From an uncultured Eubacteriales bacterium (GTDB lineage Bacteria; Bacillota; Clostridia; Tissierellales; Peptoniphilaceae): a stretch of DNA of 26,690 bases. Where the stretch lies: contig UQDI01000026.1 of NCBI GenBank assembly GCA_900539725.1, positions 1 through 26,690 on the forward strand. The letters run 5' to 3'. The notes below the pieces were generated by a model. The model did not search any database. It was not told the origin of the DNA and was given only the letters and a program-made list of their open reading frames with translations. Every line of letters starts with the position of its first letter. The stretch's first letter is position 1. Shown piece by piece: positions 6,005 to 13,537 of the stretch. The position numbers were made by a program, and so were the translations under genes.

Positions 6005-7132
6005 ATGAAAAATATGAATGACAATATAAATCTAGCTGATGAACTATACGATAAAATTGAGAAGGAACTTGGCAAGCTTAAAAAAGTCAAGATACTTGTG
6101 CTAGGTAAGACTGGTGTGGGTAAATCGACTCTTATCAACGCCTTGTTCCGTGAGGACATACTAAAGACTGGTGTTGGCTATCCCATGACCAAAAACATTG
6201 TCAAGGTAGAGAAGGATGGTGTGCCTCTTACCTTATACGACACGCGTGGACTTGAACTCGACAATGACTCTCGGCTTGAAGTATACAAGGAAGTAGCAAA
6301 CTTTGTAGGCGAAATGCAGATGAAGGGCGACGATGAAAAACTTAATCTCATCTACTTTTGCATCAACGCTCAAGGACTTAGGATAGAGAAGGAAGAGGAA
6401 GAGCTCATAAGAACGCTAAGTAAGGAGAATAAGGTCATCATAGTACTTACAAAATTTTTCTCTGAAGAAGCAAAAGACTTCTACGACTTCATTAAAAATA
6501 TGCACATGGGTGAGTTTGCTATAGCTCCAGTGCTTGCAAAGAACCTAAAGATTAATCGAGATAACATCATTGTCTCGCACGGACTTGAGGACCTTGTACA
6601 AATGAGTATGGACGCACTCGAAGAAGAGTACCAAATATCTTTTAACAATGCCCAACATGCAGATTTAAAACTAAAAGCAGAAAAGGCACGCAGTTGGGCG
6701 AAGAAATATATTGCCTCAAGCTTTGGAGTTGGCTTTGTTCCAATACCATTCTCAGATGCATCGGTACTGGTACCCATGGAGCTAACTATGCTTGCTCATA
6801 TCACGGCCATATTTGGAGTGCCGGTTAACAAAAAGAGACTCGCTTCACTAGTCGCAGGCCTCGGCGGAACCATGGGCGCGACCTATCTTGGTCGCTTCAT
6901 AGTAAGTAACGCACTAAAATTCTTTCCAGGTGCAGGAACTGTTGTCGCAGGCCTTATAAGCGGTACAACCGCCTCAGCCATCATGGCCTCACTTGCCTTT
7001 GCATACATCGAAGTACTGACAGTTCTTCTTAAAAAAGCAAGGTCGGGCGATGACATCGACGACAAAGAGCTAGAAGAGATGCTAAAGAAGCTATATAAAG
7101 ATAATTTAAAGAATCACAAGAAACTTAAATAA
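6005..7132 (+). CDS. GTPase with C-terminal DUF697-type membrane domain
   Basis: 375 residues. An Era/YcjF-like GTPase domain shows G1 GKTGVGKS (34-41) and G3 DTRG (79-82). The expected G4 NKxD is replaced by LTKFF (148-152), lacking the aspartate, so guanine specificity may be relaxed. The C-terminal part (about 225-345) resembles DUF697: VPIPFSDASVLVPMELTMLAHITAIFG followed by Gly/Ala-rich hydrophobic helices, which could associate with a membrane. An in-frame TTG at 5978 is a weaker start; ATG 6005 has AGGTG at a good distance. The gene is alone between terminators at 5923 and 7136. The cellular role of this family is not well known. Confidence 0.82.
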   Translation: MKNMNDNINLADELYDKIEKELGKLKKVKILVLGKTGVGKSTLINALFREDILKTGVGYPMTKNIVKVEKDGVPLTLYDTRGLELDNDSRLEVYKEVANFVGEMQMKGDDEKLNLIYFCINAQGLRIEKEEEELIRTLSKENKVIIVLTKFFSEEAKDFYDFIKNMHMGEFAIAPVLAKNLKINRDNIIVSHGLEDLVQMSMDALEEEYQISFNNAQHADLKLKAEKARSWAKKYIASSFGVGFVPIPFSDASVLVPMELTMLAHITAIFGVPVNKKRLASLVAGLGGTMGATYLGRFIVSNALKFFPGAGTVVAGLISGTTASAIMASLAFAYIEVLTVLLKKARSGDDIDDKELEEMLKKLYKDNLKNHKKLK

Positions 7133-7135
7133 ATT

Positions 7136-7169
7136 AAGACCTTAAGAGTTAATTCTCCTAAGGTCTTTT
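7136..7169. terminator. Bidirectional terminator between convergent genes
   Basis: AAGACCTTA pairs with TAAGGTCTT (9 bp), with T on the downstream plus side and A on the other side. It lies between the plus-strand GTPase gene and the minus-strand permease gene and could end both. Confidence 0.8.
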
Positions 7170-7189
7170 ACTTTGCCTATATTAAACTA

Positions 7190-8467
7190 TTATCTATATA
7201 TGAACCAAACGAGGATGTAGCCGACTAAGACTGCTGTCAAAGTGAACGGCACGCTCATCTTCATAAAGTCTTTGTTCTCGACAGTGTAGCCCGCTTCCTT
7301 AAGTATGCCAAGTGAAGCGATGTTTGCTGAGGCACCTATTGGCGTGATGTTTCCACCAAGTGTCGCGCCGCTAAGTAGTCCGAAGTAAAATACTGTCATG
7401 TCGAATGGCACATGCGTTGATATTACTGAAAGAACTGGTAGCATAGTCGCAACATAAGGGATGTTGTCAACGAAGGCACTGATCAAGACGCTACCCCAAA
7501 CAAGTGCTGTATATAATAAGAACGGCTTATCCGCTAGCTTTATGAATAGCTTTGCGATTTCATCGATAACACCAGCATTTTCAATACCGGATATAATTAT
7601 GAATAGCCCTGCTAGTAAGCCAAGTGTGTTGAAGTCGATTTCGCTTGCAACAGTCTTTATTATGGACTTGTCTTTATGTCTTATTAAGTGGTAGATTACA
7701 CCGAAGATAGCAACGCCAACGCAGATAAGTCCGTTTAGTATATCTATCTTTTGATCTTGCGGAATAAATGATGCAAAGATCAATAGTACTATCATAAGTA
7801 TAACTAAGTAAGTTGGCATCATGTCCTTAACCTTTGTTACTTCAATCGCATCGACTTTACCTCTCATATCTTTTGTTTGAAGGTAAATAACCGCTGTAGC
7901 GATTAGCGCTGAAATTTGAACAATCCAGAACATACCCATGTGTCCATTATATACGAAGAAGTCGAAGAAAGTCATGTTTAGTGCACTTCCTAGAAGTATC
8001 GAAGATGTATCGCCTACTAAAGTTGCCGCACCTTGTAAATTTGAGGATATCGATATCGCTATGATCATCTTTACTGGTGATATCTTTAGTTTTTTCGCTA
8101 AACTCATAGCAACGGGTGCGATCATAAGTACGGTAGCAACGTTATCGATAAAGGCTGAGACGAAGCCGGCAAACATTGATAAGAAAAGTATTATTAGCCT
8201 TATGTCCTTAACCTTGTTTATGATAAGGTCTGCAAGCCTAGTTGGCATCAAGCTTTCTGAGAAAAGTGAGACAAGCATCATCGTTCCACCTATCATCAAA
8301 AGTACGTTAAAGTCTATAGCGCCCCAAACTGTATTTAAAGGAACTATGTTTAAAATTATAAAAACAAGCGCACTTATGCCGACAACTAGTGGTCTATGAT
8401 TAACGAATTTAATCATAAATATGTAAGTTATCACGAAAAGTGCAGCTGCGATTATGAGTCTGTCCAT
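7190..8467 (-). CDS. ArsB/NhaD (ion transporter) superfamily permease
   Basis: 425 residues, almost entirely hydrophobic, with about 11-13 membrane segments. The two halves each carry the re-entrant signature of the ion transporter superfamily: FIDNVATVLMIAPVA and, later, FVDNIPYVATMLPV, together with GGNITPIGASANI near the C-terminus. This places it with NhaD-type Na+/H+ antiporters and arsenite permeases. The substrate cannot be read from sequence; no ars regulator or reductase lies nearby, which argues weakly against an arsenic role. Translation starts at ATG 8467 behind AAAGGAGG. It is the only confident minus-strand gene in the window and has its own consensus promoter, divergent from mnmH. 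Confidence 0.88.
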   Translation of the reverse strand: MDRLIIAAALFVITYIFMIKFVNHRPLVVGISALVFIILNIVPLNTVWGAIDFNVLLMIGGTMMLVSLFSESLMPTRLADLIINKVKDIRLIILFLSMFAGFVSAFIDNVATVLMIAPVAMSLAKKLKISPVKMIIAISISSNLQGAATLVGDTSSILLGSALNMTFFDFFVYNGHMGMFWIVQISALIATAVIYLQTKDMRGKVDAIEVTKVKDMMPTYLVILMIVLLIFASFIPQDQKIDILNGLICVGVAIFGVIYHLIRHKDKSIIKTVASEIDFNTLGLLAGLFIIISGIENAGVIDEIAKLFIKLADKPFLLYTALVWGSVLISAFVDNIPYVATMLPVLSVISTHVPFDMTVFYFGLLSGATLGGNITPIGASANIASLGILKEAGYTVENKDFMKMSVPFTLTAVLVGYILVWFIYR

Positions 8468-8504
8468 GTAATCCTCCTTTGTAATATCTATTACTAACTA
8501 TATA

Positions 8505-8533
8505 ATTATATATATTATAAGAAAAAATGTCAA
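8505..8533 (-). promoter_or_regulatory. Consensus sigma-A promoter for the permease gene
   Basis: On the minus strand TTGACA (8528-8533) and TATAAT (8505-8510) are 17 nt apart. The leader before the ATG is about 30 nt. Confidence 0.8.
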
Positions 8534-8551
8534 GATGAGAGAAGCAAAATA

Positions 8552-8580
8552 TTGATTTTTTCACGGATTTGCTGTATTAT
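8552..8580 (+). promoter_or_regulatory. Putative mnmH promoter
   Basis: TTGATT (8552-8557) and TATTAT (8575-8580) are 17 nt apart, directly upstream of the AGGTG ribosome site of mnmH. Its -35 is 18 nt from that of the divergent permease promoter. Confidence 0.6.
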
Positions 8581-8596
8581 GTTTATAGGTGAAATT

Positions 8597-9613
8597 ATGT
8601 TAGAAGAATTAAATTACGAAGATATCGAAAAATTAGATAATATCGTCTTGGTCGATGTCAGAAGCGAGGGTGAGTACAAAAACGCTCACATACCAGGAGC
8701 CATCAATATCCCCATACTTGATAATGATGAGAGGCGCGAAGTAGGTACCTTGTATGACAGAGTATCATACGATTTAGCTAAAATAAAGGCGGTCGAATAC
8801 GCGTCGAAAAAACTTCCTGAGCTTTATCAAAAATACTTGGAGCTAGAAAAGACTTGCGATGAGATCGTAATCTATTGCGATAGAGGCGGCTATAGATCGA
8901 CTGTGCTTGAGAGGACTTTTCGTGCGCTTGGCATGCACATCTCAAAGCTAAGTGGCGGCTACAAGGCATACAGGCGCTATGTGATGGAGAAGCTCAATGA
9001 ATATCTTGAGAGGATCAAGGTCCTTACACTTTATGGCTTAACTGGCACTCACAAGACATATCTAATAAGAAGACTTGAGGAAGATGGCATAAAGGTTCTG
9101 GACCTAGAGAAGTATGCGAATCACAGGGGATCCATCTTTGGATCGGTCGGTCTAAATGAAAAGGTCTCGCAAAAGATGTTTGACGCATACATCTATGAAG
9201 CAATAAAGGATGATCCAGATGCCACATACATTACAGAGGGCGAATCGCGAAGGATAGGTGACATCGTTCTTCATGAAAAACTATATAAAAAGATGCTTAA
9301 GTCAGACAAAATACTTATCGAAGCGTCTTTAGATGAGAGAGCGAAAAATATTTGCGAGGACTATTTGCCAAGTGAAAATAAAGAGGAAATCATAAAGACT
9401 TTCGAAGAGTTCAAAAAATTCATTAGTAAGGAAAGGTATGAGAAGTACACAGCCATGCTTATGGAGGGAGAATACCTTGATCTCATCAAGGACATGATGA
9501 AGAGCTACTATGATCCTAAGTATTCATTTAAGAAATATGATTACATCAAGGTATTTACGGACGCGAGCTACGATGATATTAAAGAATTTGTAAAAAAGTA
9601 CTTGACAGATTAA
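8597..9613 (+). CDS. mnmH: tRNA 2-selenouridine synthase MnmH (SelU)
   Basis: 338 residues. The enzyme replaces sulfur of 2-thiouridine at the wobble position of Lys, Glu and Gln tRNAs with selenium from selenophosphate. Residues 1-130 form a rhodanese domain with VDVRSEGEY and the catalytic Cys94 in YCDRGGYRS. A P-loop follows at 147-154 (GLTGTHKT), as in the family, then a C-terminal helical domain. Slightly shorter than the E. coli protein (364). In-frame TTG 8552 and ATG 8579 lie upstream, but the former is the -35 and the latter overlaps the -10; ATG 8597 has AGGTG five bases before it. Selenophosphate synthetase SelD is not in the window but would be needed. Confidence 0.93.
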   Translation: MLEELNYEDIEKLDNIVLVDVRSEGEYKNAHIPGAINIPILDNDERREVGTLYDRVSYDLAKIKAVEYASKKLPELYQKYLELEKTCDEIVIYCDRGGYRSTVLERTFRALGMHISKLSGGYKAYRRYVMEKLNEYLERIKVLTLYGLTGTHKTYLIRRLEEDGIKVLDLEKYANHRGSIFGSVGLNEKVSQKMFDAYIYEAIKDDPDATYITEGESRRIGDIVLHEKLYKKMLKSDKILIEASLDERAKNICEDYLPSENKEEIIKTFEEFKKFISKERYEKYTAMLMEGEYLDLIKDMMKSYYDPKYSFKKYDYIKVFTDASYDDIKEFVKKYLTD

Positions 9614-9630
9614 TCTAGTTATGCTAAACT
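9602..9630 (+). promoter_or_regulatory. Putative promoter of the DUF1836-degV operon
   Basis: TTGACA (9602-9607) and TAAACT (9625-9630), 17 nt apart, with TG one base before the -10 (extended -10). The -35 lies in the last codons of mnmH, the same arrangement as at tadA. Confidence 0.7.
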
Positions 9631-9664
9631 ATAGACGTAGTATTAAATACTAAGTGGAGGCAAT

Positions 9665-10207
9665 ATGAGAGATAATATATTGACTGGCCTTAAAGAGCTA
9701 AAGCTTCCTAGGTACAAGGACTTACCCGACTTTGGCATTTATTCAGAGCAGCTAGTCGAGATAGTTAACAAGGCACTGGAAGCGATGTTTGATAAGGACA
9801 ATAAATTAACTAAGTCCATGGTCAACAACTACGTCAAGCACAAAATTATGCCGAGTCCAATCAAGAAACGCTACTTTCGTAATCACATCGTTTATTGCAT
9901 AGTGATCACGGTTTTTAAGAACAATCTAAGTATAGCCGAGATTGATGGTGGTATATTGCATGAGCTTAAGAAGAGCTCCATCGAAGAGTCATATAATTAC
10001 TTTTGCGACAAGATCGAGAGCGTTATGAGACTAATCATAGATATCTTGGGCAAACAAGATGATCCCGATACGAAGATGACGGCGACTATTGACGTGGACC
10101 TAGACAAGAGAAATGGCTTGACGCTTGCCATAGTGAGTGTTTGCACGAAAGTTATTACGCAAAAACTATTAGAATACGAGCTATTAAACGCTAAGGAGGA
10201 CATATGA
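9665..10207 (+). CDS. DUF1836 family protein (probable DNA-binding regulator)
   Basis: 180 residues. The N-terminal half fits DUF1836: LPDFGIYSEQLVEIVN, then LTKSMVNNYVKHKIMPSPIKKRYFRNHI (residues about 48-75), which has the shape of a MerR-like helix-turn-helix, then a helical tail. Proteins of this family are thought to be transcriptional regulators, but targets are not established. It starts at ATG 9665 behind GTGGAGG and ends inside the degV start (ATGA overlap at 10204-10207), so the two are translationally coupled and probably act together. Confidence 0.8.
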   Translation: MRDNILTGLKELKLPRYKDLPDFGIYSEQLVEIVNKALEAMFDKDNKLTKSMVNNYVKHKIMPSPIKKRYFRNHIVYCIVITVFKNNLSIAEIDGGILHELKKSSIEESYNYFCDKIESVMRLIIDILGKQDDPDTKMTATIDVDLDKRNGLTLAIVSVCTKVITQKLLEYELLNAKEDI

Positions 10208-11055
10208 GTAAAGTAGGAATAATTATAGACACAGCCTGCGATCTACCTAAAGAAGCATATGAAGAATTAAATGTAGCGATGCTACCTTTGTGGGTACACT
10301 TCTCAGATAAATCGTATAGAGACCAAGTTGACATAGAAAAGGACGAGTTCTACAGACTTCTTGACAAGGAGTTTCCTAAGACAAGTACACCATCACCAAT
10401 GGAGATAAAGGAAATAATCGACAAAGAGTTTGCATCTGGCGTGGATGAAGTCATAATCATCACGCTATCGTCAAGGCTTAGCGGGGCAAATAACTTAGCG
10501 AATCTTGTGGCAATGGACTACGACGGCAAAGTAAAAGTTTTTGACACAAAGAACATAGCCATCGGCTCAGGTTTTTATGCCTATAGAGCAGCTAAGCTTA
10601 GAGATGAAGGCCATAGTGCAGATGAAATCATTAAGATTTTGGAAGATGACAGAGCCAAGATGAAGTCAAGGACATACTTTGTTATTCCAGAACTTACAAA
10701 CCTTATCAATGGCGGAAGGATAGGCAAGGTTAGAGGCGTTATCGGACAGCTATTGCATATCAAACCTATCATAACATGTGACGCAGATGGCGTTTACTAC
10801 GATACTGACAAGGTTAGAGGCTTTGCAAAGGCACAAAGAAGGCTTGTTGATAGAATCAAAGATGAACTAAAAGACGCAAAGGACTACTACTTGTCAATCT
10901 GTCACGGAGCAAATCCGGAAGCGCTCGAATTTGTTAAAGATGCGCTTAAAGATGAAGTGGCAAGAGCCAAGATATATGTTGAAGAACAAATCGCACCGAC
11001 ACTAGCAGTACACACAGGCAGAGGCCTTGTAGGCGTTGCGTATTATAAATTATAG
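10204..11055 (+). CDS. DegV family fatty-acid-binding protein
   Basis: 283 residues, normal family length. Visible family features: the N-terminal strand VGIIIDTACDLP, the lipid-head-group motif TLSSRLSGA (near 84-92), NLINGGRIGK and the C-terminal HTGRGLVGVAYY. DegV proteins bind a fatty acid and, as FakB, present it to the kinase FakA for acyl-phosphate formation; no FakA is in the window, so that function is inferred from family only. The ribosome site AAGGAGG lies inside the end of the DUF1836 gene. A terminator follows directly. Confidence 0.92.
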   Translation: MSKVGIIIDTACDLPKEAYEELNVAMLPLWVHFSDKSYRDQVDIEKDEFYRLLDKEFPKTSTPSPMEIKEIIDKEFASGVDEVIIITLSSRLSGANNLANLVAMDYDGKVKVFDTKNIAIGSGFYAYRAAKLRDEGHSADEIIKILEDDRAKMKSRTYFVIPELTNLINGGRIGKVRGVIGQLLHIKPIITCDADGVYYDTDKVRGFAKAQRRLVDRIKDELKDAKDYYLSICHGANPEALEFVKDALKDEVARAKIYVEEQIAPTLAVHTGRGLVGVAYYKL

Positions 11056-11060
11056 ATGAA

Positions 11061-11089
11061 AGGCTTAGGAGATGACCTAAGCTTTTTTT
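11061..11089 (+). terminator. Rho-independent terminator of degV
   Basis: AGGCTTAGG pairs with CCTAAGCTT (9 bp including one G-T), loop AGATGA, followed by seven T. Confidence 0.88.
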
Positions 11090-11115
11090 GTTACTATTTT
11101 GTAAGATTTAAGTAC

Positions 11116-11144
11116 TTGTATATGGATTTGATTAGTTATATAAT
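11116..11144 (+). promoter_or_regulatory. Promoter of the lipoprotein gene at 11190
   Basis: TTGTAT (11116-11121) and TATAAT (11139-11144), 17 nt apart, about 40 nt before the ribosome site. Confidence 0.65.
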
Positions 11145-11189
11145 GTAGTTAACGATATATCAGATGATAGCAAAAGGAAGGTGACTCTT

Positions 11190-11723
11190 ATGAAAAATAT
11201 TAAGAAAAAAATGATTTTAGTATTATCTTTATTAGTACTAAGCTTATTATTTATCAGTGCGTGCACAGATAAAATTGCTTCTAATAATATTGTCTCGAAA
11301 TTTCCAAAAGATGAGGAAGGCTATCCAGAACAAAATTATGCAATGATCGATGGCAAAGTTTATGAGATAGAAAAGAAAGAGGATATCTACGGAAGAGAAG
11401 AAAGCGATACTCCAGATGTCACGACCATAGACATAGACACAAATAAAGATGAGGTAGAAGTAGTCTTGCCAGCAGGAAATTGCTTTGACGAGTGGGTTAT
11501 ATCACCAAAGAACGATGTGGCTGAGAAAACTTTGGTGGAATTTAAAGTCAAGGGCGAAGTAAGAGATGGAGGTCCATCGACTTGTGTAGACGTATATAAA
11601 GTTAAACTCAATGGCGAAGAGCCTATAGAGTTTAAGAGAGTAAGCGTGATGAATGAAGAGGAGTATGAGGCCAAAAAAGCTTACACTGTATTGAGAATCA
11701 TCAAGATAAAAAAAGAAAAGTAA
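11190..11723 (+). CDS. Lipoprotein of unknown function
   Basis: 177 residues. A positively charged N-terminus (MKNIKKKM), a hydrophobic stretch and a lipobox ending at Cys25 (FISAC) predict a lipid-anchored surface protein. The mature part is acidic and probably beta-rich, with two further cysteines (in PAGNCFDEW and PSTCVDVY) that could pair. I do not recognise the family. An in-frame GTG at 11181 overlaps the AAGGAAGG ribosome site, so ATG 11190 is preferred. Its terminator is copy 1 of a 44-nt repeat that recurs at 15389, where the accessory cassette ends. Confidence 0.75.
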   Translation: MKNIKKKMILVLSLLVLSLLFISACTDKIASNNIVSKFPKDEEGYPEQNYAMIDGKVYEIEKKEDIYGREESDTPDVTTIDIDTNKDEVEVVLPAGNCFDEWVISPKNDVAEKTLVEFKVKGEVRDGGPSTCVDVYKVKLNGEEPIEFKRVSVMNEEEYEAKKAYTVLRIIKIKKEK

Positions 11724-11732
11724 ATAGATGAT

Positions 11733-11777
11733 ATATAAGGGCTTAGTGATTAAGTCCTTATATTTTTGCAAAAATAT
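11733..11777 (+). repeat. Terminator repeat A, copy 1
   Basis: ATATAAGGGCTTA pairs with TAAGTCCTTATAT (13 bp, one G-T), loop GTGAT, followed by T and then a perfect 18-bp palindrome, ATATTTTTGCAAAAATAT (11760-11777), whose left arm overlaps the end of the hairpin. The 44 nt at 11734-11777 are identical to 15389-15432. Short similarity continues upstream through the stop codon (AGTAAATAGAT at 11719 and 15376). Confidence 0.88.
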
Positions 11778-11798
11778 ATTAGCAGACTAAAATAATAC

Positions 11799-11827
11799 TT
11801 GACAAATAATAAAAAAGTATATATAAT
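11799..11827 (+). promoter_or_regulatory. Consensus sigma-A promoter of the lipoprotein/BlaI/M56 cassette
   Basis: TTGACA (11799-11804) and TATAAT (11822-11827) with a 17-nt spacer, a perfect vegetative promoter. Expected start near 11834, leaving a leader of about 78 nt. Confidence 0.85.
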
Positions 11828-11837
11828 AAAGATACAC

Positions 11838-11857
11838 CATATTCAATAGTGAATATG
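11838..11857 (+). promoter_or_regulatory. Perfect palindrome just after the promoter, candidate operator
   Basis: CATATTCA, spacer ATAG, TGAATATG: 8-bp perfect arms located a few bases past the predicted start of transcription. Its place next to a strong promoter and in front of a unit encoding a BlaI-type repressor suggests an operator. The sequence differs from the known BlaI/MecI consensus with TACA/TGTA cores, so binding is an inference. Confidence 0.55.
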
Positions 11858-11911
11858 AGTTTAAAAAAAGTAGAAAAAATGTATTAACTATTTTAAGTAG
11901 GCGGTAGTATT

Positions 11912-12445
11912 ATGAAAAAGAAAGTATTTATATTTGTATTGCTTTTATTATCGATATTAACTTTAATTTCTTGTAATCGCAAAGAAAAAAGCACAGAAAC
12001 AAATAATAGAGATTATTATTTATATAAGAATGATAAGTACGGATTTACTCTTGAAATACCTGAGTGGAACTATAACATTCAATTATTTAACGTTAACGAT
12101 GATTCTGGTGCAGAAGAATATGGTTACGAGAAGCAATATGATAATGCAACGACTATAAATTTTATGATATTAAGGAGAGAAAAAGATTTAGACATAAGCT
12201 TTTATACTGCCTTTGAACTTATTGTATCAGAAAAAAATAATTTGGATTCTAATCTTACAAAATTAGGGGAGAAAGACGGAAAAATATTTTACTACAAAGA
12301 GCTTAAGGAAGATGATGTCATGAAGGAAATAGAAGATAAAAAATACAGTGACGATAAATATATTGCTAGAATTAAGAGTTTAATTAAAGAGCTAGAGCCT
12401 ATGCACGAAGAAATTATGAATTCATTTAAATTTATTGATGCATAA
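11912..12445 (+). CDS. Lipoprotein, paralogue A
   Basis: 177 residues with a lysine-rich start, hydrophobic segment and lipobox ending at Cys21 (LISC). The mature protein has the block YLYKNDKYGFTLEIPEW, of the sort found at the start of PsbP-like/DUF1795-type beta domains, followed by an acidic, lysine-rich remainder. The next gene is a paralogue with nearly the same block. Function unknown; lying in front of a BlaI/M56 pair suggests it is either an output or a sensing partner of that system. AGGCGG precedes ATG 11912. The DNA is AT-rich, with TTA favoured for leucine where the neighbouring core genes use CTT often. Confidence 0.75.
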   Translation: MKKKVFIFVLLLLSILTLISCNRKEKSTETNNRDYYLYKNDKYGFTLEIPEWNYNIQLFNVNDDSGAEEYGYEKQYDNATTINFMILRREKDLDISFYTAFELIVSEKNNLDSNLTKLGEKDGKIFYYKELKEDDVMKEIEDKKYSDDKYIARIKSLIKELEPMHEEIMNSFKFIDA

Positions 12446-12492
12446 TATTTTGTGTTGTAGATGTAAAATTTAAATAAATTGGAGTGATAACT

Positions 12493-13002
12493 ATGAAAGA
12501 TAAAAAGCTTTTTATATTTTTAATGTTAGCAATATTAGTACTCTGTTTTTCTATAGCTTGTAATATAGAAATTGGAAAAGAACAAAAATCTAATACTCGT
12601 GAACATAATGATGCTAATGAAAAGTATTTATATCACAATGATGATTATGGATTTACTCTTGAAATACCTGAGTGGAAGTATGATATTATGCTGATAGATG
12701 TTGTAGACGACTCAAAAGGCGAGGCTGCAGATAGCAATAAAGATACTAAGACTATAAGTTTTATTATTGAAAAGAGGGATAGAGAGTCTTTAATTAGATC
12801 ATATTGCCCAGTATTTGAGATAGTTGTTTCAAAGAAAAGCGACTTAAGTGGCAATTTTGAAAAGCTTATAAGTAAAGGAGATAAAACTTTTTATTACCAC
12901 ATATGTGAAGATAATGGAGATGATGGTGCTGTAGAAGACATTCTTGAAGAATTAAAACCCATGCATAAAGAAATAAAAGATTCGTTTAGAATTGATGATT
13001 AA
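12493..13002 (+). CDS. Lipoprotein, paralogue B
   Basis: 169 residues, lipobox ending at Cys23 (SIAC). YLYHNDDYGFTLEIPEWKYDIM matches paralogue A almost residue for residue, and both share EIVVSKKSDL/ELIVSEKNNL, a K.FYY segment and a C-terminal ELKPMHKEIKDSF/ELEPMHEEIMNSF block, so the whole mature domain is duplicated. The spacing to gene A is 47 nt with no terminator. GGAG (12481-12484) is placed for ATG 12493; the in-frame GTG at 12484 overlaps it and is rejected. Function unknown. Confidence 0.75.
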   Translation: MKDKKLFIFLMLAILVLCFSIACNIEIGKEQKSNTREHNDANEKYLYHNDDYGFTLEIPEWKYDIMLIDVVDDSKGEAADSNKDTKTISFIIEKRDRESLIRSYCPVFEIVVSKKSDLSGNFEKLISKGDKTFYYHICEDNGDDGAVEDILEELKPMHKEIKDSFRIDD

Positions 13003-13036
13003 TTATAAAATTATAAAAATTTAAATTAATTAGTGC

Positions 13037-13084
13037 TTGATATGTGCAATTTAATGCTTATGTAGCTAAGATTGCACATATCAA
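13037..13084 (+). repeat. 14-bp perfect inverted repeat between lipoproteins and repressor gene
   Basis: TTGATATGTGCAAT (13037-13050) and ATTGCACATATCAA (13071-13084) are exact inverse copies around a 20-nt loop. There is no T run after it, so it is not a typical terminator. It could be an RNA hairpin that reduces read-through or stabilises the upstream mRNA, or a pair of protein-binding sites. Confidence 0.7.
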
Positions 13085-13150
13085 ACTAAGATTGTAGAAT
13101 TTAAATATGATGATGGATAGTATTTTTAACAATACAGAAAGGAGGTACAT

Positions 13151-13534
13151 ATGAATTTATCAGATAGTGAGTTAATAGTTTTAGAGGAATTATGGAAAGG
13201 AGATTGTCTAGATGAAAACGGAGAGATAACTGCTTTAGAATTATCACAGATACTTAATGAAAAATATAATTTTTCTAAAAGTTCAAGCTACACATTTATA
13301 AACAGATTAGTAGAAAAAAATGCAGTTAGCAGAAGATATCCAAATTATAACATTAAACCTGTGATTAAAAGAGAGGATCTTGGAAACAATCAAATACAGA
13401 AAATTATAGATACAGTTTATAAAGGATCATTTGTAAAATTATTTTCAGCATTTGTAAATAATAAGAAAATTACTAATACTGAGCTAGAAGAAATGAAAGA
13501 TATTATTTCTTCAATAGAGATTAAGGATGAGTAA
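13151..13534 (+). CDS. BlaI/MecI/CopY-family transcriptional repressor
   Basis: 127 residues, usual family length. The N-terminal winged helix is clear: LSDSELIVLEELW, a helix ALELSQILNEKY, the recognition helix KSSSYTFINRLVEKNAVSRR, and a C-terminal dimerisation part. BlaI-type repressors block their own operon until cleaved by a partner membrane protease, and such a protease (M56) is encoded directly downstream. A strong AAGGAGG ribosome site precedes ATG 13151. Likely targets are the promoter at 11799 with its palindrome and possibly the inverted repeat at 13037. No beta-lactamase or PBP gene is adjacent. Confidence 0.85.
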   Translation: MNLSDSELIVLEELWKGDCLDENGEITALELSQILNEKYNFSKSSSYTFINRLVEKNAVSRRYPNYNIKPVIKREDLGNNQIQKIIDTVYKGSFVKLFSAFVNNKKITNTELEEMKDIISSIEIKDE

Positions 13535-13537
13535 GCT

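Noticed and set aside
7938..8399. 153-codon plus-strand frame inside the permease gene
   Set aside because: It is the complement of a clearly conserved membrane protein and has no ribosome site.
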